Below are positions 16,146 to 24,544 of a DNA stretch of 64,000 bases, piece by piece. A program made the translations under genes and the position numbers. The notes beneath the pieces were generated by a model, which was given only the letters and a program-made list of their open reading frames with translations, was not told the DNA's origin and did no database searches. Source of the DNA: RBG-16-66-20 sp040752005 (GTDB taxonomy: Bacteria; Pseudomonadota; Gammaproteobacteria; Burkholderiales; SG8-39); NCBI GenBank assembly GCA_040752005.1, contig JBFMFX010000023.1:1-64000 (forward strand), read 5' to 3'. Within the stretch, counting starts at the first letter, position 1. Each line of letters starts with the position of its first letter.

Positions 16146-17096
16146 ATGCCAGGTGGCAGGCAGATCGCAGTAACAGGCGCGACGGGATTCATCGGCGCCC
16201 TGCTGGTGAAGCAACTGGTGGCGCGGGGTGATTCGGTGCGCGTTCTGGTGCGCGCACCGACGATGCGCGCTGATTTTCCTCGCAGCGTTCGCGTCTTTCA
16301 AGGGGACCTTGTGTCGGAGCCGGGAAACCTTGCCGAATTCGTCGATGGTGCCGACGTTCTTTACCACTTGGCGGGAGAGGTCAGGCACGTGCCTGCCATG
16401 CGTGCCCTCCATGTGGAAGGTACGCGAGCGCTGCTAAAGGCTGCTGCCGGTCGAGTCGCGCACTGGGTGCAAATGAGCAGCGTGGCAGTATACGGTCCGT
16501 TGCGAAGCGGGTTCGTGGACGAGGACTGGCCGCTCGCCCCTCAGCGCGAATACGAGGCGACGAAGGCCGAAGCAGAAAGGTTGGTACGCATGGCTGCGGC
16601 CGGGGGAACGCTAACGTGTACCGTCGTTCGCCCGTCAACGGTATTTGGGCCCGGCATGCCAAACCGCTCGCTTCGCCAGCTTGTCTCGGCGGTTGCGCGC
16701 GGGCTATTTTTCTTCGTCGGCCCGCCGGGGGCCCTTGCCAACTACATCTATGTGGACAACGTAGTGGACGCGCTCATTGCGTGCGGTGTACACCCGGCGG
16801 CGAAAGGTGGCACGTACAATCTTTCCGACGATCGCACTATGGAGGAGTTCGTCGGTACGATCGCGGAATGCGTCGGAAGGCCTGCGCCACGCGTGCGGCT
16901 GGCTGAAGCGCCGATCAGGTTGCTTGCGCGGGCGCTCGGCAGAATTCCGAACAGTCCGCTGACGGAATCGCGGGTGGATGCACTCACTGCACGAGTACGT
17001 TATTCGACGCGCCGCATCGAGGCGGAACTTGGGTACCGACACGCGGTTTCCATGACAGAGGCGATACATCGATACATAGCGTCTGAAGCGGTGTGA
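16146..17096 (+). CDS. NAD-dependent epimerase/dehydratase (extended SDR)
   Basis: 316 residues. NAD site VTGATGFIGALLVKQL at the N-terminus, then YHLAGEV, MSSVAVYGP and the catalytic YEATK. C-terminal part ends in a helix-rich tail (MTEAIHRYIAS). The fold is that of UDP-sugar epimerases and reductases that act late in glycan building-block synthesis. It stands about 90 bp after the TIGR04372-type gene in the same direction. Product unknown. Confidence 0.82.
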   Translation: MPGGRQIAVTGATGFIGALLVKQLVARGDSVRVLVRAPTMRADFPRSVRVFQGDLVSEPGNLAEFVDGADVLYHLAGEVRHVPAMRALHVEGTRALLKAAAGRVAHWVQMSSVAVYGPLRSGFVDEDWPLAPQREYEATKAEAERLVRMAAAGGTLTCTVVRPSTVFGPGMPNRSLRQLVSAVARGLFFFVGPPGALANYIYVDNVVDALIACGVHPAAKGGTYNLSDDRTMEEFVGTIAECVGRPAPRVRLAEAPIRLLARALGRIPNSPLTESRVDALTARVRYSTRRIEAELGYRHAVSMTEAIHRYIASEAV

Positions 17097-17364
17097 GCCG
17101 AAAACGCAGAAAGAAAAAAACTTCCCGCGAGTCGGCAGGCGATAGGTGCATTCTCGACCGACATCCCTATTGGTGCGTGTCGCACCAAATCTTTTGGACC
17201 GAGAGCGTGACGTTCGCTCCTTGCTCCACGCACTGCGCGGACCTCCCGGACGCCTGGTGGACCTCGCAGGACGCGGCGCGCGAGGTGCTGCTGGAGTGGG
17301 CGAAGATCGCGTGGTACCTCTTGGGCGGGCGGTTCCGGGCCGCCAGCGCGAGCTGAGCGCGCGC
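17097..17364 (+). other. 268-bp stretch with no assigned gene
   Basis: An 87-codon open frame (17093-17356) ends in EVLLEWAKIAWYLLGGRFRA, which looks protein-like, but its start overlaps the epimerase stop and I cannot place it in a family. A second frame, continuous with the GT4 gene downstream, is also open here, but looks Arg/Gly/Pro-rich as expected of out-of-phase high-GC DNA. It may hold a small gene or the remains of one. No terminator or clear promoter was identified. Confidence 0.3.
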
Positions 17365-18504
17365 ATGTCCCGGCTGTGCTTCGTCGCCGCGAGCGAGATG
17401 ACCCTCAAGGCCTTCCTGCGCGAGCACATCCGCGCGGCGAGCAGGCGCTACGAGGTGCTCGCGGTCGCGAATTGCACCCAGGCGCGCGCGCTGCGCGACA
17501 TCGGCGTACCGGTGGACGTCACGCCCGTCGGAATCGAGCGCCGCATCGCACCGCTCGCGGACCTCGTCGCACTGTGGAGGTTATGGCGCCTGTTCCGGCG
17601 CGCAGCGCCCGATCTGATTCATTCGGTCACGCCCAAAGCCGGACTGCTGGCGATGCTCGCGGCGCGCGCCGCGCGCGTGCCGGTGCGCATCCATACCTTC
17701 ACCGGCCAGGTGTGGGCGACGCGCCGCGGCCTGGCGCGCGCCGCGCTGAAGGGCTTCGACCGGCTGATCGCCGCGTGCGCCACGCACGTGCTCGCCGACA
17801 GCGCCTCGCAGCGCGAGTTTCTTCTTGCCGAGGGCGTGGTGCGGGCGGAGAGAATCGCCGTGCTCGCTCAGGGCTCGATCAGCGGGGTGGACGGCGAGCG
17901 CTTCAGGCCGGATCCCGCGGCGCGCGAGACGGTGCGGGCGCAAGCCGGCATCCCGCCCGAGGCGGTTCTGTTCCTCTACCTCGGGCGGCTCACTCGCGAC
18001 AAGGGGCTGCTTGATCTGGCGCGCGCCTTTGGCTCGGTGCAGGACGGCTGGCTGATGCTGGTCGGCCCCGACGAGGAGGGTCTCGCTGGCGAGATTCGGG
18101 ATGCATGCGGGGGCTCGGCCGCGCGGTTACGCTTTGCGCCCTACACCGACAGGCCGGAGGTGTTCATGGCGGCGGCGGACGTGTTCGTCCTGCCCAGTTA
18201 CCGCGAGGGTTTCGGCAGTGCGGTCATCGAGTCGGCCGCGGCAGGCATTCCGGCGATCGGCACCCGAATCTACGGCGTCACCGACGCGATCGTGGACGGA
18301 GTGACCGGGTTTCTCGTGCCGCCGCGCGATCCGGCGGCACTGGCGGCGCGAATGCGGCAGCTCGCGTCGGACGCGCAGCTTCGCCTGCGGCTCGGTGCGG
18401 CGGCGCGCGCGCGGGCGCTGCGCGATTTCTCCATGGCGGAAGTCACCCGGGCGACGCTCGCATACTACGCGGAGCGGCTGAAAGAGGCCGGGCTCGATGC
18501 TTAA
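17365..18504 (+). CDS. GT4-family glycosyltransferase
   Basis: 379 residues from the ATG at 17365; the frame is open further upstream but the conserved start MSRLCFVAASEMTLKAFLRE begins here. GT-B fold: N-terminal Rossmann half with HSVTPKAGLLAMLAARAA and HTFTGQVWATRRG, C-terminal half with FLYLGRLTRDKGLLDLARAF and the nucleotide-binding PSYREGFGSAVIESAAAGIP (both Glu of EX7E present). This resembles the PglA/WbpH-like enzymes that add the second sugar to undecaprenyl-linked diNAcBac. Its 3' end overlaps pglC by 8 nt. Confidence 0.87.
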   Translation: MSRLCFVAASEMTLKAFLREHIRAASRRYEVLAVANCTQARALRDIGVPVDVTPVGIERRIAPLADLVALWRLWRLFRRAAPDLIHSVTPKAGLLAMLAARAARVPVRIHTFTGQVWATRRGLARAALKGFDRLIAACATHVLADSASQREFLLAEGVVRAERIAVLAQGSISGVDGERFRPDPAARETVRAQAGIPPEAVLFLYLGRLTRDKGLLDLARAFGSVQDGWLMLVGPDEEGLAGEIRDACGGSAARLRFAPYTDRPEVFMAAADVFVLPSYREGFGSAVIESAAAGIPAIGTRIYGVTDAIVDGVTGFLVPPRDPAALAARMRQLASDAQLRLRLGAAARARALRDFSMAEVTRATLAYYAERLKEAGLDA

Positions 18505-19093
18505 GCGGGCGTTCGACCTGGTGGTGGCGGCAGCGTTGCTCGTCGCGCTCTGTCCCGTAATGCTGGGGATTGCGGCGTTGATCGCCCTGCGCATGGGAGC
18601 GCCGGTGCTCTACCGGCAGGTGCGCCCCGGACTCGGTGGGCGGCCGTTCACGCTCTACAAGTTCCGCACCATGACCGAGGCGCGAGACGCCGGCGGGCGT
18701 GAGCTGCCGGATGCGCAGCGCCTTACCGCGCTCGGCGCGTGGCTGCGGCGCTGGAGCCTGGACGAGCTGCCGCAGCTTTTCAATGTCCTCCGCGGCGACA
18801 TGAGCCTCGTCGGGCCGCGGCCGCTGCTGATGGAGTATCTTCCGCTCTACGATGAGCGGCAGGCGCGGCGCCACGAGGTGCGCCCGGGAATCACCGGCTG
18901 GGCGCAGGTCAACGGGCGCAACGCGCTCACCTGGCCGGAGCGCTTCGAGCTCGACCTCTGGTACGTCGAGAACCGCAGTTTTCTTCTGGACCTCAAGATC
19001 CTCGGCATGACGCTCGCGCGCGTCATCCGGGGCGAGGGCATCAACCAGCCGGGTGCGGCGACCATGGAACGGTTCCGCGGAAATCGGACATGA
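18497..19093 (+). CDS. pglC: Initiating sugar-1-phosphate transferase, PglC type
   Basis: 198 residues, the small monotopic phosphoglycosyltransferase. N-terminal re-entrant membrane helix (LVVAAALLVALCPVMLGIAA), KFRTM, the catalytic LDELPQLFNVLRGDMSLVGP (Asp-Glu dyad), and the C-terminal RPGITGWAQVNGRN. It moves sugar 1-phosphate, presumably diNAcBac from the next three genes, to undecaprenyl phosphate on the cytoplasmic face. Overlaps the acetyltransferase gene as ATGA. Confidence 0.9.
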   Translation: MLKRAFDLVVAAALLVALCPVMLGIAALIALRMGAPVLYRQVRPGLGGRPFTLYKFRTMTEARDAGGRELPDAQRLTALGAWLRRWSLDELPQLFNVLRGDMSLVGPRPLLMEYLPLYDERQARRHEVRPGITGWAQVNGRNALTWPERFELDLWYVENRSFLLDLKILGMTLARVIRGEGINQPGAATMERFRGNRT

Positions 19094-19752
19094 CGGCGGC
19101 GTCAAGGGTGTTTCTCTTCGGTGCCGGGGGCCACGCCAAGGTGGTCGCCGACATCGTCGAGCGCACCGGCGCGCGGATCGCGTTCGTCGTGGATGACGAT
19201 CCGGCGTGCGCGGGGCGGCGCCTGCTCGGCTACGAGGTGATCGGCGGCAGGGCGGCGCTCGTTGCGCGGCGCGGCGAGGCCGGCAGCGCGATCGTCGCGA
19301 TCGGCGCGAACGCCGCGCGGCGCGCTCTCGCCGACTGGCTCGCCGCGCAGGGCTTCGCGTTCGCGAGCGCGATCCATCCCGCCGCGGCGATCGGGCGCGA
19401 GGTGAGCATCGGCGCGGGAAGCGTGGTGATGGCCGGGGCGGTGATCAATCCGCAGACCGAGATCGGTGCGCACTGCATCGTGAACACTTCGGCGAGCGTG
19501 GATCACGATTGCCGGCTCGGCGATGCGGTGCACGTCGCGCCGGGGGCGCGCCTGTGCGGCGGCGTGTCGGTCGGGGCAGGCGCCTTGATCGGCGCCGGTG
19601 CGGTGATCGCGCCCGGGCGATGCATCGGTGCCGATGCGATAATCGCCGCCGGAGCGGTGGTCCTCGCCGACGTGCCCGACGGCGCGCGCGTCGCGGGCAA
19701 TCCCGCCCGGCCCCTGCGCGACGATGAACCGACCCGCCGCCCACGCCCCTGA
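19090..19752 (+). CDS. pglD: Sugar N-acetyltransferase, PglD/NeuD type
   Basis: 220 residues. N-terminal Rossmann-like domain (VFLFGAGGHAKVVADIV) that binds the UDP-sugar, then left-handed beta-helix hexapeptide repeats (IGREVSIGAGSVVMAGAVIN and on). The catalytic His is probably in SASVDHDC. It would acetylate UDP-4-amino-sugar to UDP-diNAc-bacillosamine. Starts as an ATGA overlap with pglC and its 3' end overlaps the aminotransferase gene by 29 nt. Confidence 0.88.
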   Translation: MTAASRVFLFGAGGHAKVVADIVERTGARIAFVVDDDPACAGRRLLGYEVIGGRAALVARRGEAGSAIVAIGANAARRALADWLAAQGFAFASAIHPAAAIGREVSIGAGSVVMAGAVINPQTEIGAHCIVNTSASVDHDCRLGDAVHVAPGARLCGGVSVGAGALIGAGAVIAPGRCIGADAIIAAGAVVLADVPDGARVAGNPARPLRDDEPTRRPRP

Positions 19753-20959
19753 AAGACTCGCCGCAGAGGGCGGCGCGCCGGTGCGTGCGCGGCCGTTCGC
19801 GCCCTGGCCGGTGTTCGCCGAGGACGAGCGCAGGGCGGCCGATGCGGTGCTCGCCTCCGGGCGCGTCAACTACTGGACCGGCGAGGAGTGCGCGCGTTTC
19901 GAGCGGGAGTTCGCCGCGCACCTCGGCGTGCGGTACGCGATCGCGCTCGCCAACGGCACCGTGGCGCTCGAGCTTGCGCTGCGCGCGCTCGGCATCGGTC
20001 CCGGCGACGAGGTGGTGGTGCCCGCGAAGACGTTCATCGCCACTGCGAGCTGCGCGATCGCCGTCGGGGCGCGGCCGGTGGTATGCGACGTGGACCCGGA
20101 CAGCCAGAACCTCACCGCGGCGACGGTGCGCGCGGCGCTCACGCCGCGCACGCGCGCCGTCATCCCTGTGCACCTTGCGGGGTGGCCCTGCGAAATGGGC
20201 CCGCTCATCGAGCTTGCACGCGAGCGCGGGCTGGCGCTGATCGAGGACTGCGCGCAGGCGCATGGGGCCGCCTGGAACGGCAGGCCGGTCGGCAGCTTTG
20301 GCGACGCGGCGATTTTCTCCTTCTGCCAGGACAAGATCATGACCACCGGCGGCGAGGGCGGGATACTGCTCACCGACCGGCGCGATGTCTGGGAGCGCGC
20401 CTGGGCGTACAAGGATCACGGCAAGTCCTACGCCGCGGTCTTCGAGCGCCCGCATCCGCCCGGGTTCCGCTGGCTGCACGAATCCTTCGGCAGCAACTTC
20501 CGCATGACCGAGATGCAGGCGGCGATCGGGCGCGTGCAGTTGCGCAAGCTCGCGCAGTGGGTGGCGGCGCGGCGGCGCAATGCGGCGGTGCTCGCCGAGG
20601 CCCTCGCGGGCGTGCCGGCGATCCGCGTGCCACAGCCTTCGCCCGCGTGCCGGCACAGCTACTACAAGTTCTACGCGTTCGTCGAGCCCGAACGCCTGCG
20701 GCCCGGGTGGACCGCGCTTCGCGTCCTGGAGGCGATCGGCGCCGAAGGCGTGCCCTGCATGCAGGGGGTGTGCAGCGAGATCTATCGTGAGCGGGCGTTC
20801 GTTGATGCGGGGCTCTCGCCTCCGGCGCCGCTTCCGGTCGCATCGCGCCTTGCCGAGACGAGCCTGATGTTCCTCGTTCACCCGACGCTCGACGAGGTGG
20901 ACATGCGCGACTGCGCGCAGGCAGTGGCCAAGGTGATGCGCACCGCCGCGCGCGGTTGA
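19724..20959 (+). CDS. pglE: PLP aminotransferase of the DegT/DnrJ/EryC1/StrS family, PglE type
   Basis: 411 residues. The PLP Lys is Lys204 in FCQDKIMTTGGEGG; upstream are NGTVALELAL, IEDCAQAHGA and the PVHLAGWP loop. This subgroup makes UDP-4-amino-4,6-dideoxy sugars from the 4-keto product of a PglF-type dehydratase using glutamate. The start at 19724 lies inside pglD, a 29-nt overlap; the protein begins with a variable 20-residue leader before APVRARPFAPWPVF. Linked to pglC, pglD and, across a broken gene, pglF. Confidence 0.9.
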   Translation: MNRPAAHAPERLAAEGGAPVRARPFAPWPVFAEDERRAADAVLASGRVNYWTGEECARFEREFAAHLGVRYAIALANGTVALELALRALGIGPGDEVVVPAKTFIATASCAIAVGARPVVCDVDPDSQNLTAATVRAALTPRTRAVIPVHLAGWPCEMGPLIELARERGLALIEDCAQAHGAAWNGRPVGSFGDAAIFSFCQDKIMTTGGEGGILLTDRRDVWERAWAYKDHGKSYAAVFERPHPPGFRWLHESFGSNFRMTEMQAAIGRVQLRKLAQWVAARRRNAAVLAEALAGVPAIRVPQPSPACRHSYYKFYAFVEPERLRPGWTALRVLEAIGAEGVPCMQGVCSEIYRERAFVDAGLSPPAPLPVASRLAETSLMFLVHPTLDEVDMRDCAQAVAKVMRTAARG

Positions 20960-20962
20960 GTA

Positions 20963-21190
20963 GCCGCGCTGCTCGCGATCGCCGCGTGGGTGGATCTGCG
21001 CTGGCGGCACGCGGGCGTGCGCGAGTACTGGCTGGTCCACCCGGTGGATCGCATCGTCACCGCGTACCGGCTGGAGGGCGGCCGCTACGGTGCGCCGGAG
21101 GTGCGCGAACTCACCGGGCGCCAGCCGGTCGGCGTGCTGCCGGGCATCGAAATAGACTGGGAGCGGTTCGCCGAATTGCTCGCGCGCTAG
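20963..21190 (+). pseudogene. Uma2-family nuclease remnant (C-terminal part)
   Basis: Right after pglE, this frame reads RHAGVREYWLVHPVDRIVTA and ends LPGIEIDWERFAELLAR, the C-terminal signature of Uma2/DUF820 nuclease-like proteins. The N-terminal half, with the first catalytic residues, is missing. A GTG at 20990 could start a 66-residue product, but that is about a third of the family length. It splits the pgl gene set and separates pglF from the rest. Confidence 0.7.
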
Positions 21191-21220
21191 GCGCGCGCGG
21201 GGAAGCGCCCCGCGAGCCCT

Positions 21221-21226
21221 TACACT
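21221..21226 (+). promoter_or_regulatory. Putative -10 element of pglF (start-proximal)
   Basis: TACACT ends 7 nt before the pglF ATG, and no Shine-Dalgarno sequence lies between. Transcription from it would begin at or next to the ATG, giving a leaderless or nearly leaderless mRNA. No convincing -35 was seen in the GC-rich DNA upstream. Confidence 0.35.
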
Positions 21227-21233
21227 ACGCCCG

Positions 21234-23093
21234 ATGCGGTTCGACCCGAGTTTCCGGCCGAGCTGGCGCGCGGCGCTCGCGTTCGTCCACGATTGCGCCG
21301 CCGTCGCGCTCGCCTGGTGCGCCGCGTTCTGGCTGCGCTTCAATCTCGATATTCCGGAGGAGTTCCAGGGCGCGATGTGGCAGCGGCTGCCCTGGGTGAT
21401 GGCGGCCTATGGAGCGGTGTTCGTCGCCTCCGGCCTGTACCGCGGGCTGTGGCGCTACGCGAGCCTGCCGGACCTGCAGCGCATCCTGCTCGCGGTGGGA
21501 GTCGGCTCGCTCGCCGCACCGGCAGTGCTCGCGCTCGCGCGCCTGGCGGCCGAGGTGCCGCGCTCGGTGTATCTGCTCGCGCCGGTGCTGCTCGTCGTCG
21601 CGATGGGAGCGAGCCGCCTCGCCTACCGCGCGTGGAAGGAAGGGCGGCTGCTCGCGGTGGTGCGCCAGCCGCAGGCGGCGCCGGTGCTCGTGCTCGGCGC
21701 CGGGCAGGCGGCCTCGCTGCTGCTGCGCGATCTGGCCGCGAGCCGCCGGTGGCGCGTCGCCGGGCTGCTGGACGATGACCGGGCAAAGCACGGCGCCGAG
21801 CTGCTCGGCGTGAAGATCCTCGGGCCGCTCGATCGAGTGGGCGAGCTGGCCGGCCGCATCGGCGTCGCGCAGGCGATCATCGCGATGCCCGGCGCCTCGC
21901 ACCAGGCGCGCCGGCGCGCCGCCGACCTCGCGAGCGCCGCCGGCCTGAAGGTGATGACGGTGCCGGCGCTCTCGGACATCGTCTCCGGGCGCGTCAGCGT
22001 CTCGGCGCTGCGCGAGATCGAGCTGGACGATCTTCTCGGGCGCGACCCGGTGGCGCTCGACATCCCCGGGCTGCGCGGGTTTCTCGCGGCAAAGACGGTG
22101 CTCGTCACCGGCGCCGGCGGCTCGATCGGTTCGGAGCTGTGCCGGCAGATCGCGCGCTTCGCGCCCGCGCGCGTGGTGCTGTTCGAGATCTCGGAGTACG
22201 CGCTCTATCGCATCGAGCAGGAATTCCGCGACGCGAACGGTGCGGTGGAGGTGGTCGCCGCGCTCGGCGACGCCAAGGACGCGGCGCGCATGCGGGAGGT
22301 GTGCGCGCGCTGGCGCCCGCAGGTGGTGTTCCATGCCGCCGCCTACAAGCACGTGCCGCTGCTCGAATCGGACAACGCGATGGCGGGCGTGCGCAACAAC
22401 GTGCTCGGCACGCTGGTCGCCGCGCGCGCGGCGATCGAGGCGGGCGCGGCGAAGTTCGTGCTCGTCTCCACCGACAAGGCGGTCAACCCGACCAGCGTGA
22501 TGGGCGCCTCCAAGCGCCTCGCCGAGCTGCTCTGCCAGGCGCTGGCGGCCGAGGCGCGCGCGACCGAGTTCGTGATCGTGCGCTTCGGCAACGTGCTCGG
22601 CTCGGCGGGCAGTGTCGTGCCGCGCTTTCGCGAGCAGATCGCGCGCGGCGGGCCGGTCACCGTCACGCATCCGGAGATCCGGCGCTACTTCATGTCCATC
22701 CCCGAGGCCGCGCAGCTCGTGCTGCAGGCGGCGCAGATGGGCCGCGCGGGCGAGATCTACGTGCTCGACATGGGCGAGCCGGTGAAGATCGCCGATCTGG
22801 CGCGGCAAATGATCCGGCTCTCGGGGCTCGCCGAATCCGACATCCGCATCGTGTACACCGGGCTTCGGCCGGGCGAGAAGCTTTACGAGGAGCCGCTTGC
22901 GGATGCCGAGCACTCGCTCGCCACCCCGCACCCGAAGCTGCGCATCGCGCGCGCGCGCGCCCCCGCGTCCGATACCCTGGTCGAGGAGGTGGCGGACTGG
23001 CTGGCGCAGGCAGGCACCGGGCCCGAGGAGGTGCGCGCGCGCCTGAAGCGCTGGATTCCGGAGTACGCGCCGGCGGCCGGTTGCGCTCCCTGA
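21234..23093 (+). CDS. pglF: UDP-GlcNAc 4,6-dehydratase, membrane-bound PglF/WbpM type
   Basis: 619 residues. Four N-terminal membrane helices (within about residues 12-130) and a first Rossmann-like domain with VLVLGAGQAASLLLRDL (CoA-binding-like). The catalytic SDR domain from about residue 285 has TGAGGSIGSELCRQI, FHAAAYKHVPLLE and VSTDKAVNPTSVMGASKRLAE; the SxxMxxxK triad replaces YxxxK, as is normal in this family. It makes UDP-4-keto-6-deoxy-GlcNAc, the first step to bacillosamine, and feeds pglE and pglD. Confidence 0.92.
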   Translation: MRFDPSFRPSWRAALAFVHDCAAVALAWCAAFWLRFNLDIPEEFQGAMWQRLPWVMAAYGAVFVASGLYRGLWRYASLPDLQRILLAVGVGSLAAPAVLALARLAAEVPRSVYLLAPVLLVVAMGASRLAYRAWKEGRLLAVVRQPQAAPVLVLGAGQAASLLLRDLAASRRWRVAGLLDDDRAKHGAELLGVKILGPLDRVGELAGRIGVAQAIIAMPGASHQARRRAADLASAAGLKVMTVPALSDIVSGRVSVSALREIELDDLLGRDPVALDIPGLRGFLAAKTVLVTGAGGSIGSELCRQIARFAPARVVLFEISEYALYRIEQEFRDANGAVEVVAALGDAKDAARMREVCARWRPQVVFHAAAYKHVPLLESDNAMAGVRNNVLGTLVAARAAIEAGAAKFVLVSTDKAVNPTSVMGASKRLAELLCQALAAEARATEFVIVRFGNVLGSAGSVVPRFREQIARGGPVTVTHPEIRRYFMSIPEAAQLVLQAAQMGRAGEIYVLDMGEPVKIADLARQMIRLSGLAESDIRIVYTGLRPGEKLYEEPLADAEHSLATPHPKLRIARARAPASDTLVEEVADWLAQAGTGPEEVRARLKRWIPEYAPAAGCAP

Positions 23094-23108
23094 TCGCCGC
23101 CGCGCGCC

Positions 23109-24527
23109 CTAGCGCCTGCCGTAGCGATCCTCTAAGCGCTCGATGTCGTCCTCGCCGAGATAACTGCCTGATTGCACCTCGATCAGGTAGAGCGGCTCGG
23201 TGCCGGGGTTCTCCAGCCGGTGCTTGACGCCGACCGGGATGTAGGTGGACTGGTTCGCGGCGAGCGTCATCACCTCCTCGCCCCGCGTCACGCGCGCGCT
23301 GCCCGAGACCACCACCCAGTGCTCGGCGCGCTTCGCGTGGCGCTGCAGCGAGAGCGCCGCTCCGGGCTTGACCATGATGCGCTTGACCTGAAAGCCCGCG
23401 CCCGCGTCCACCGTCTCGTAGTAGCCCCAGGGACGGTACACGCGTGCGTGCGACACTGGCTCGCTGCGGTTCTGCCGATCGAGGCGCGCGACCACCTCCT
23501 TCACCTCTTGCGCGCGGTCGCGCGCGGCCACCAGCACCGCGTCGTCGGTCTCGACGACGATCAGGTCCTCGACGCCGAGCAGCGAGACGTGGCGCGAGTC
23601 GGCGCGCACGTAGCAGCCGCGCGCGTCGAGAAGTTCGGCGTCGCCCTGCACCGCGTTGCCCGCGGCGTCCTTTTCGCTCACCTGCCACAGCTCGGACCAC
23701 GAGCCGACGTCGCTCCAGCGCATCGCGCTTTTCACCACGGCGCCGGCCGATGTCTTTTCCATCACGGCGTAGTCCACCGACTGCGCCGGACAGGCGGCGA
23801 AGGGTGCTTCGGCGAGGCGAACGAAGTCGAGATCGGTCACGGCCTCGGCGAGCGCGCGCTCGACCGCGGCGAGGATGTCGGGCCGGTGCGCGCCCAGTTC
23901 CTCGAGAAACCGCCGCGCGCCGAAGAGGAACATGCCGCTATTCCAGAGAAACGCGCCGCTCGCGACGAAGCGCTTCGCCGTCTCCAGGTCGGGCTTTTCG
24001 ACGAAGCGGCGGATGCGGAATACCGCCGCCTGCCCGGGAAGCGGCTCGCCCGCCTCGATGTAGCCGTAGCCGGTCGCGGGCGCGCTCGGCCGGATGCCGA
24101 AGGTGACGAGGTGGCCCGCCGCGGCCGCGGTCCGTGCGGCGTCCACGTCCGCCTGGAAACGTTCCTTGTCGGCGAGGTGGTCCGAGGGCAGCACGAGGAG
24201 CAGCGCCTCGGGGTGCTCGCGCGCGACGAGAAGCGCCGCGGCGGCGATCGCGGGCGCGGTGTTCTTCGCGGCAGGCTCGATGACAAGCGCGCGCGGCCGC
24301 ACGCCGATCGCGGCGAGCTGCTCGGCGGCGAGGAACCGGTGCTCGTGGTTGGCGACGACCACCGGCCGGTCGCAATCGGCCAGGCCCTCCAGGCGCGCGA
24401 CCGTCTCCTGGATCATGGTGCGGCTGCCCGCGAGCGGCAGGAACTGTTTCGGCAGAAGACGGCGCGACAGCGGCCAGAGCCGGCTTCCGACGCCGCCGGC
24501 GAGGATCACCGGAACGATGCGCGGCAT
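23109..24527 (-). CDS. manC: Mannose-1-phosphate guanylyltransferase / mannose-6-phosphate isomerase
   Basis: 472 residues, the usual bifunctional type II length. N-terminal nucleotidyltransferase: ILAGGVGSRLWPLSRRLLPK and LVLPSDHLA. C-terminal cupin isomerase: YRPWGYYETVDAG, LSLQRHAKRAEHWVVVSGSA and YIPVGVKHRLENPG. It makes GDP-mannose for the surface glycan. It converges with pglF (15-bp gap) and is divergent from the GT9 gene with only 17 bp between start codons, so its promoter must overlap that gene or the gap. Confidence 0.93.
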   Translation of the reverse strand: MPRIVPVILAGGVGSRLWPLSRRLLPKQFLPLAGSRTMIQETVARLEGLADCDRPVVVANHEHRFLAAEQLAAIGVRPRALVIEPAAKNTAPAIAAAALLVAREHPEALLLVLPSDHLADKERFQADVDAARTAAAAGHLVTFGIRPSAPATGYGYIEAGEPLPGQAAVFRIRRFVEKPDLETAKRFVASGAFLWNSGMFLFGARRFLEELGAHRPDILAAVERALAEAVTDLDFVRLAEAPFAACPAQSVDYAVMEKTSAGAVVKSAMRWSDVGSWSELWQVSEKDAAGNAVQGDAELLDARGCYVRADSRHVSLLGVEDLIVVETDDAVLVAARDRAQEVKEVVARLDRQNRSEPVSHARVYRPWGYYETVDAGAGFQVKRIMVKPGAALSLQRHAKRAEHWVVVSGSARVTRGEEVMTLAANQSTYIPVGVKHRLENPGTEPLYLIEVQSGSYLGEDDIERLEDRYGRR

Positions 24528-24532
24528 GACGC

Positions 24533-24538
24533 TATTCT
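24533..24538 (+). promoter_or_regulatory. Putative -10 element of the GT9 gene (start-proximal)
   Basis: TATTCT ends 6 nt before the ATG at 24545, implying a leaderless transcript. On the opposite strand the same bases read AGAATA and could serve manC, whose start is at 24527. Confidence 0.3.
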
Positions 24539-24544
24539 AGGGCC

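Noticed and set aside
20990..21190. A complete 66-residue Uma2 gene
   Set aside because: Too short for the family and lacking the N-terminal catalytic part; treated as a remnant.
19445..21343. A 632-codon minus-strand frame across pglD-pglE
   Set aside because: Crosses several intact plus-strand genes and their overlaps, with no motif of its own.
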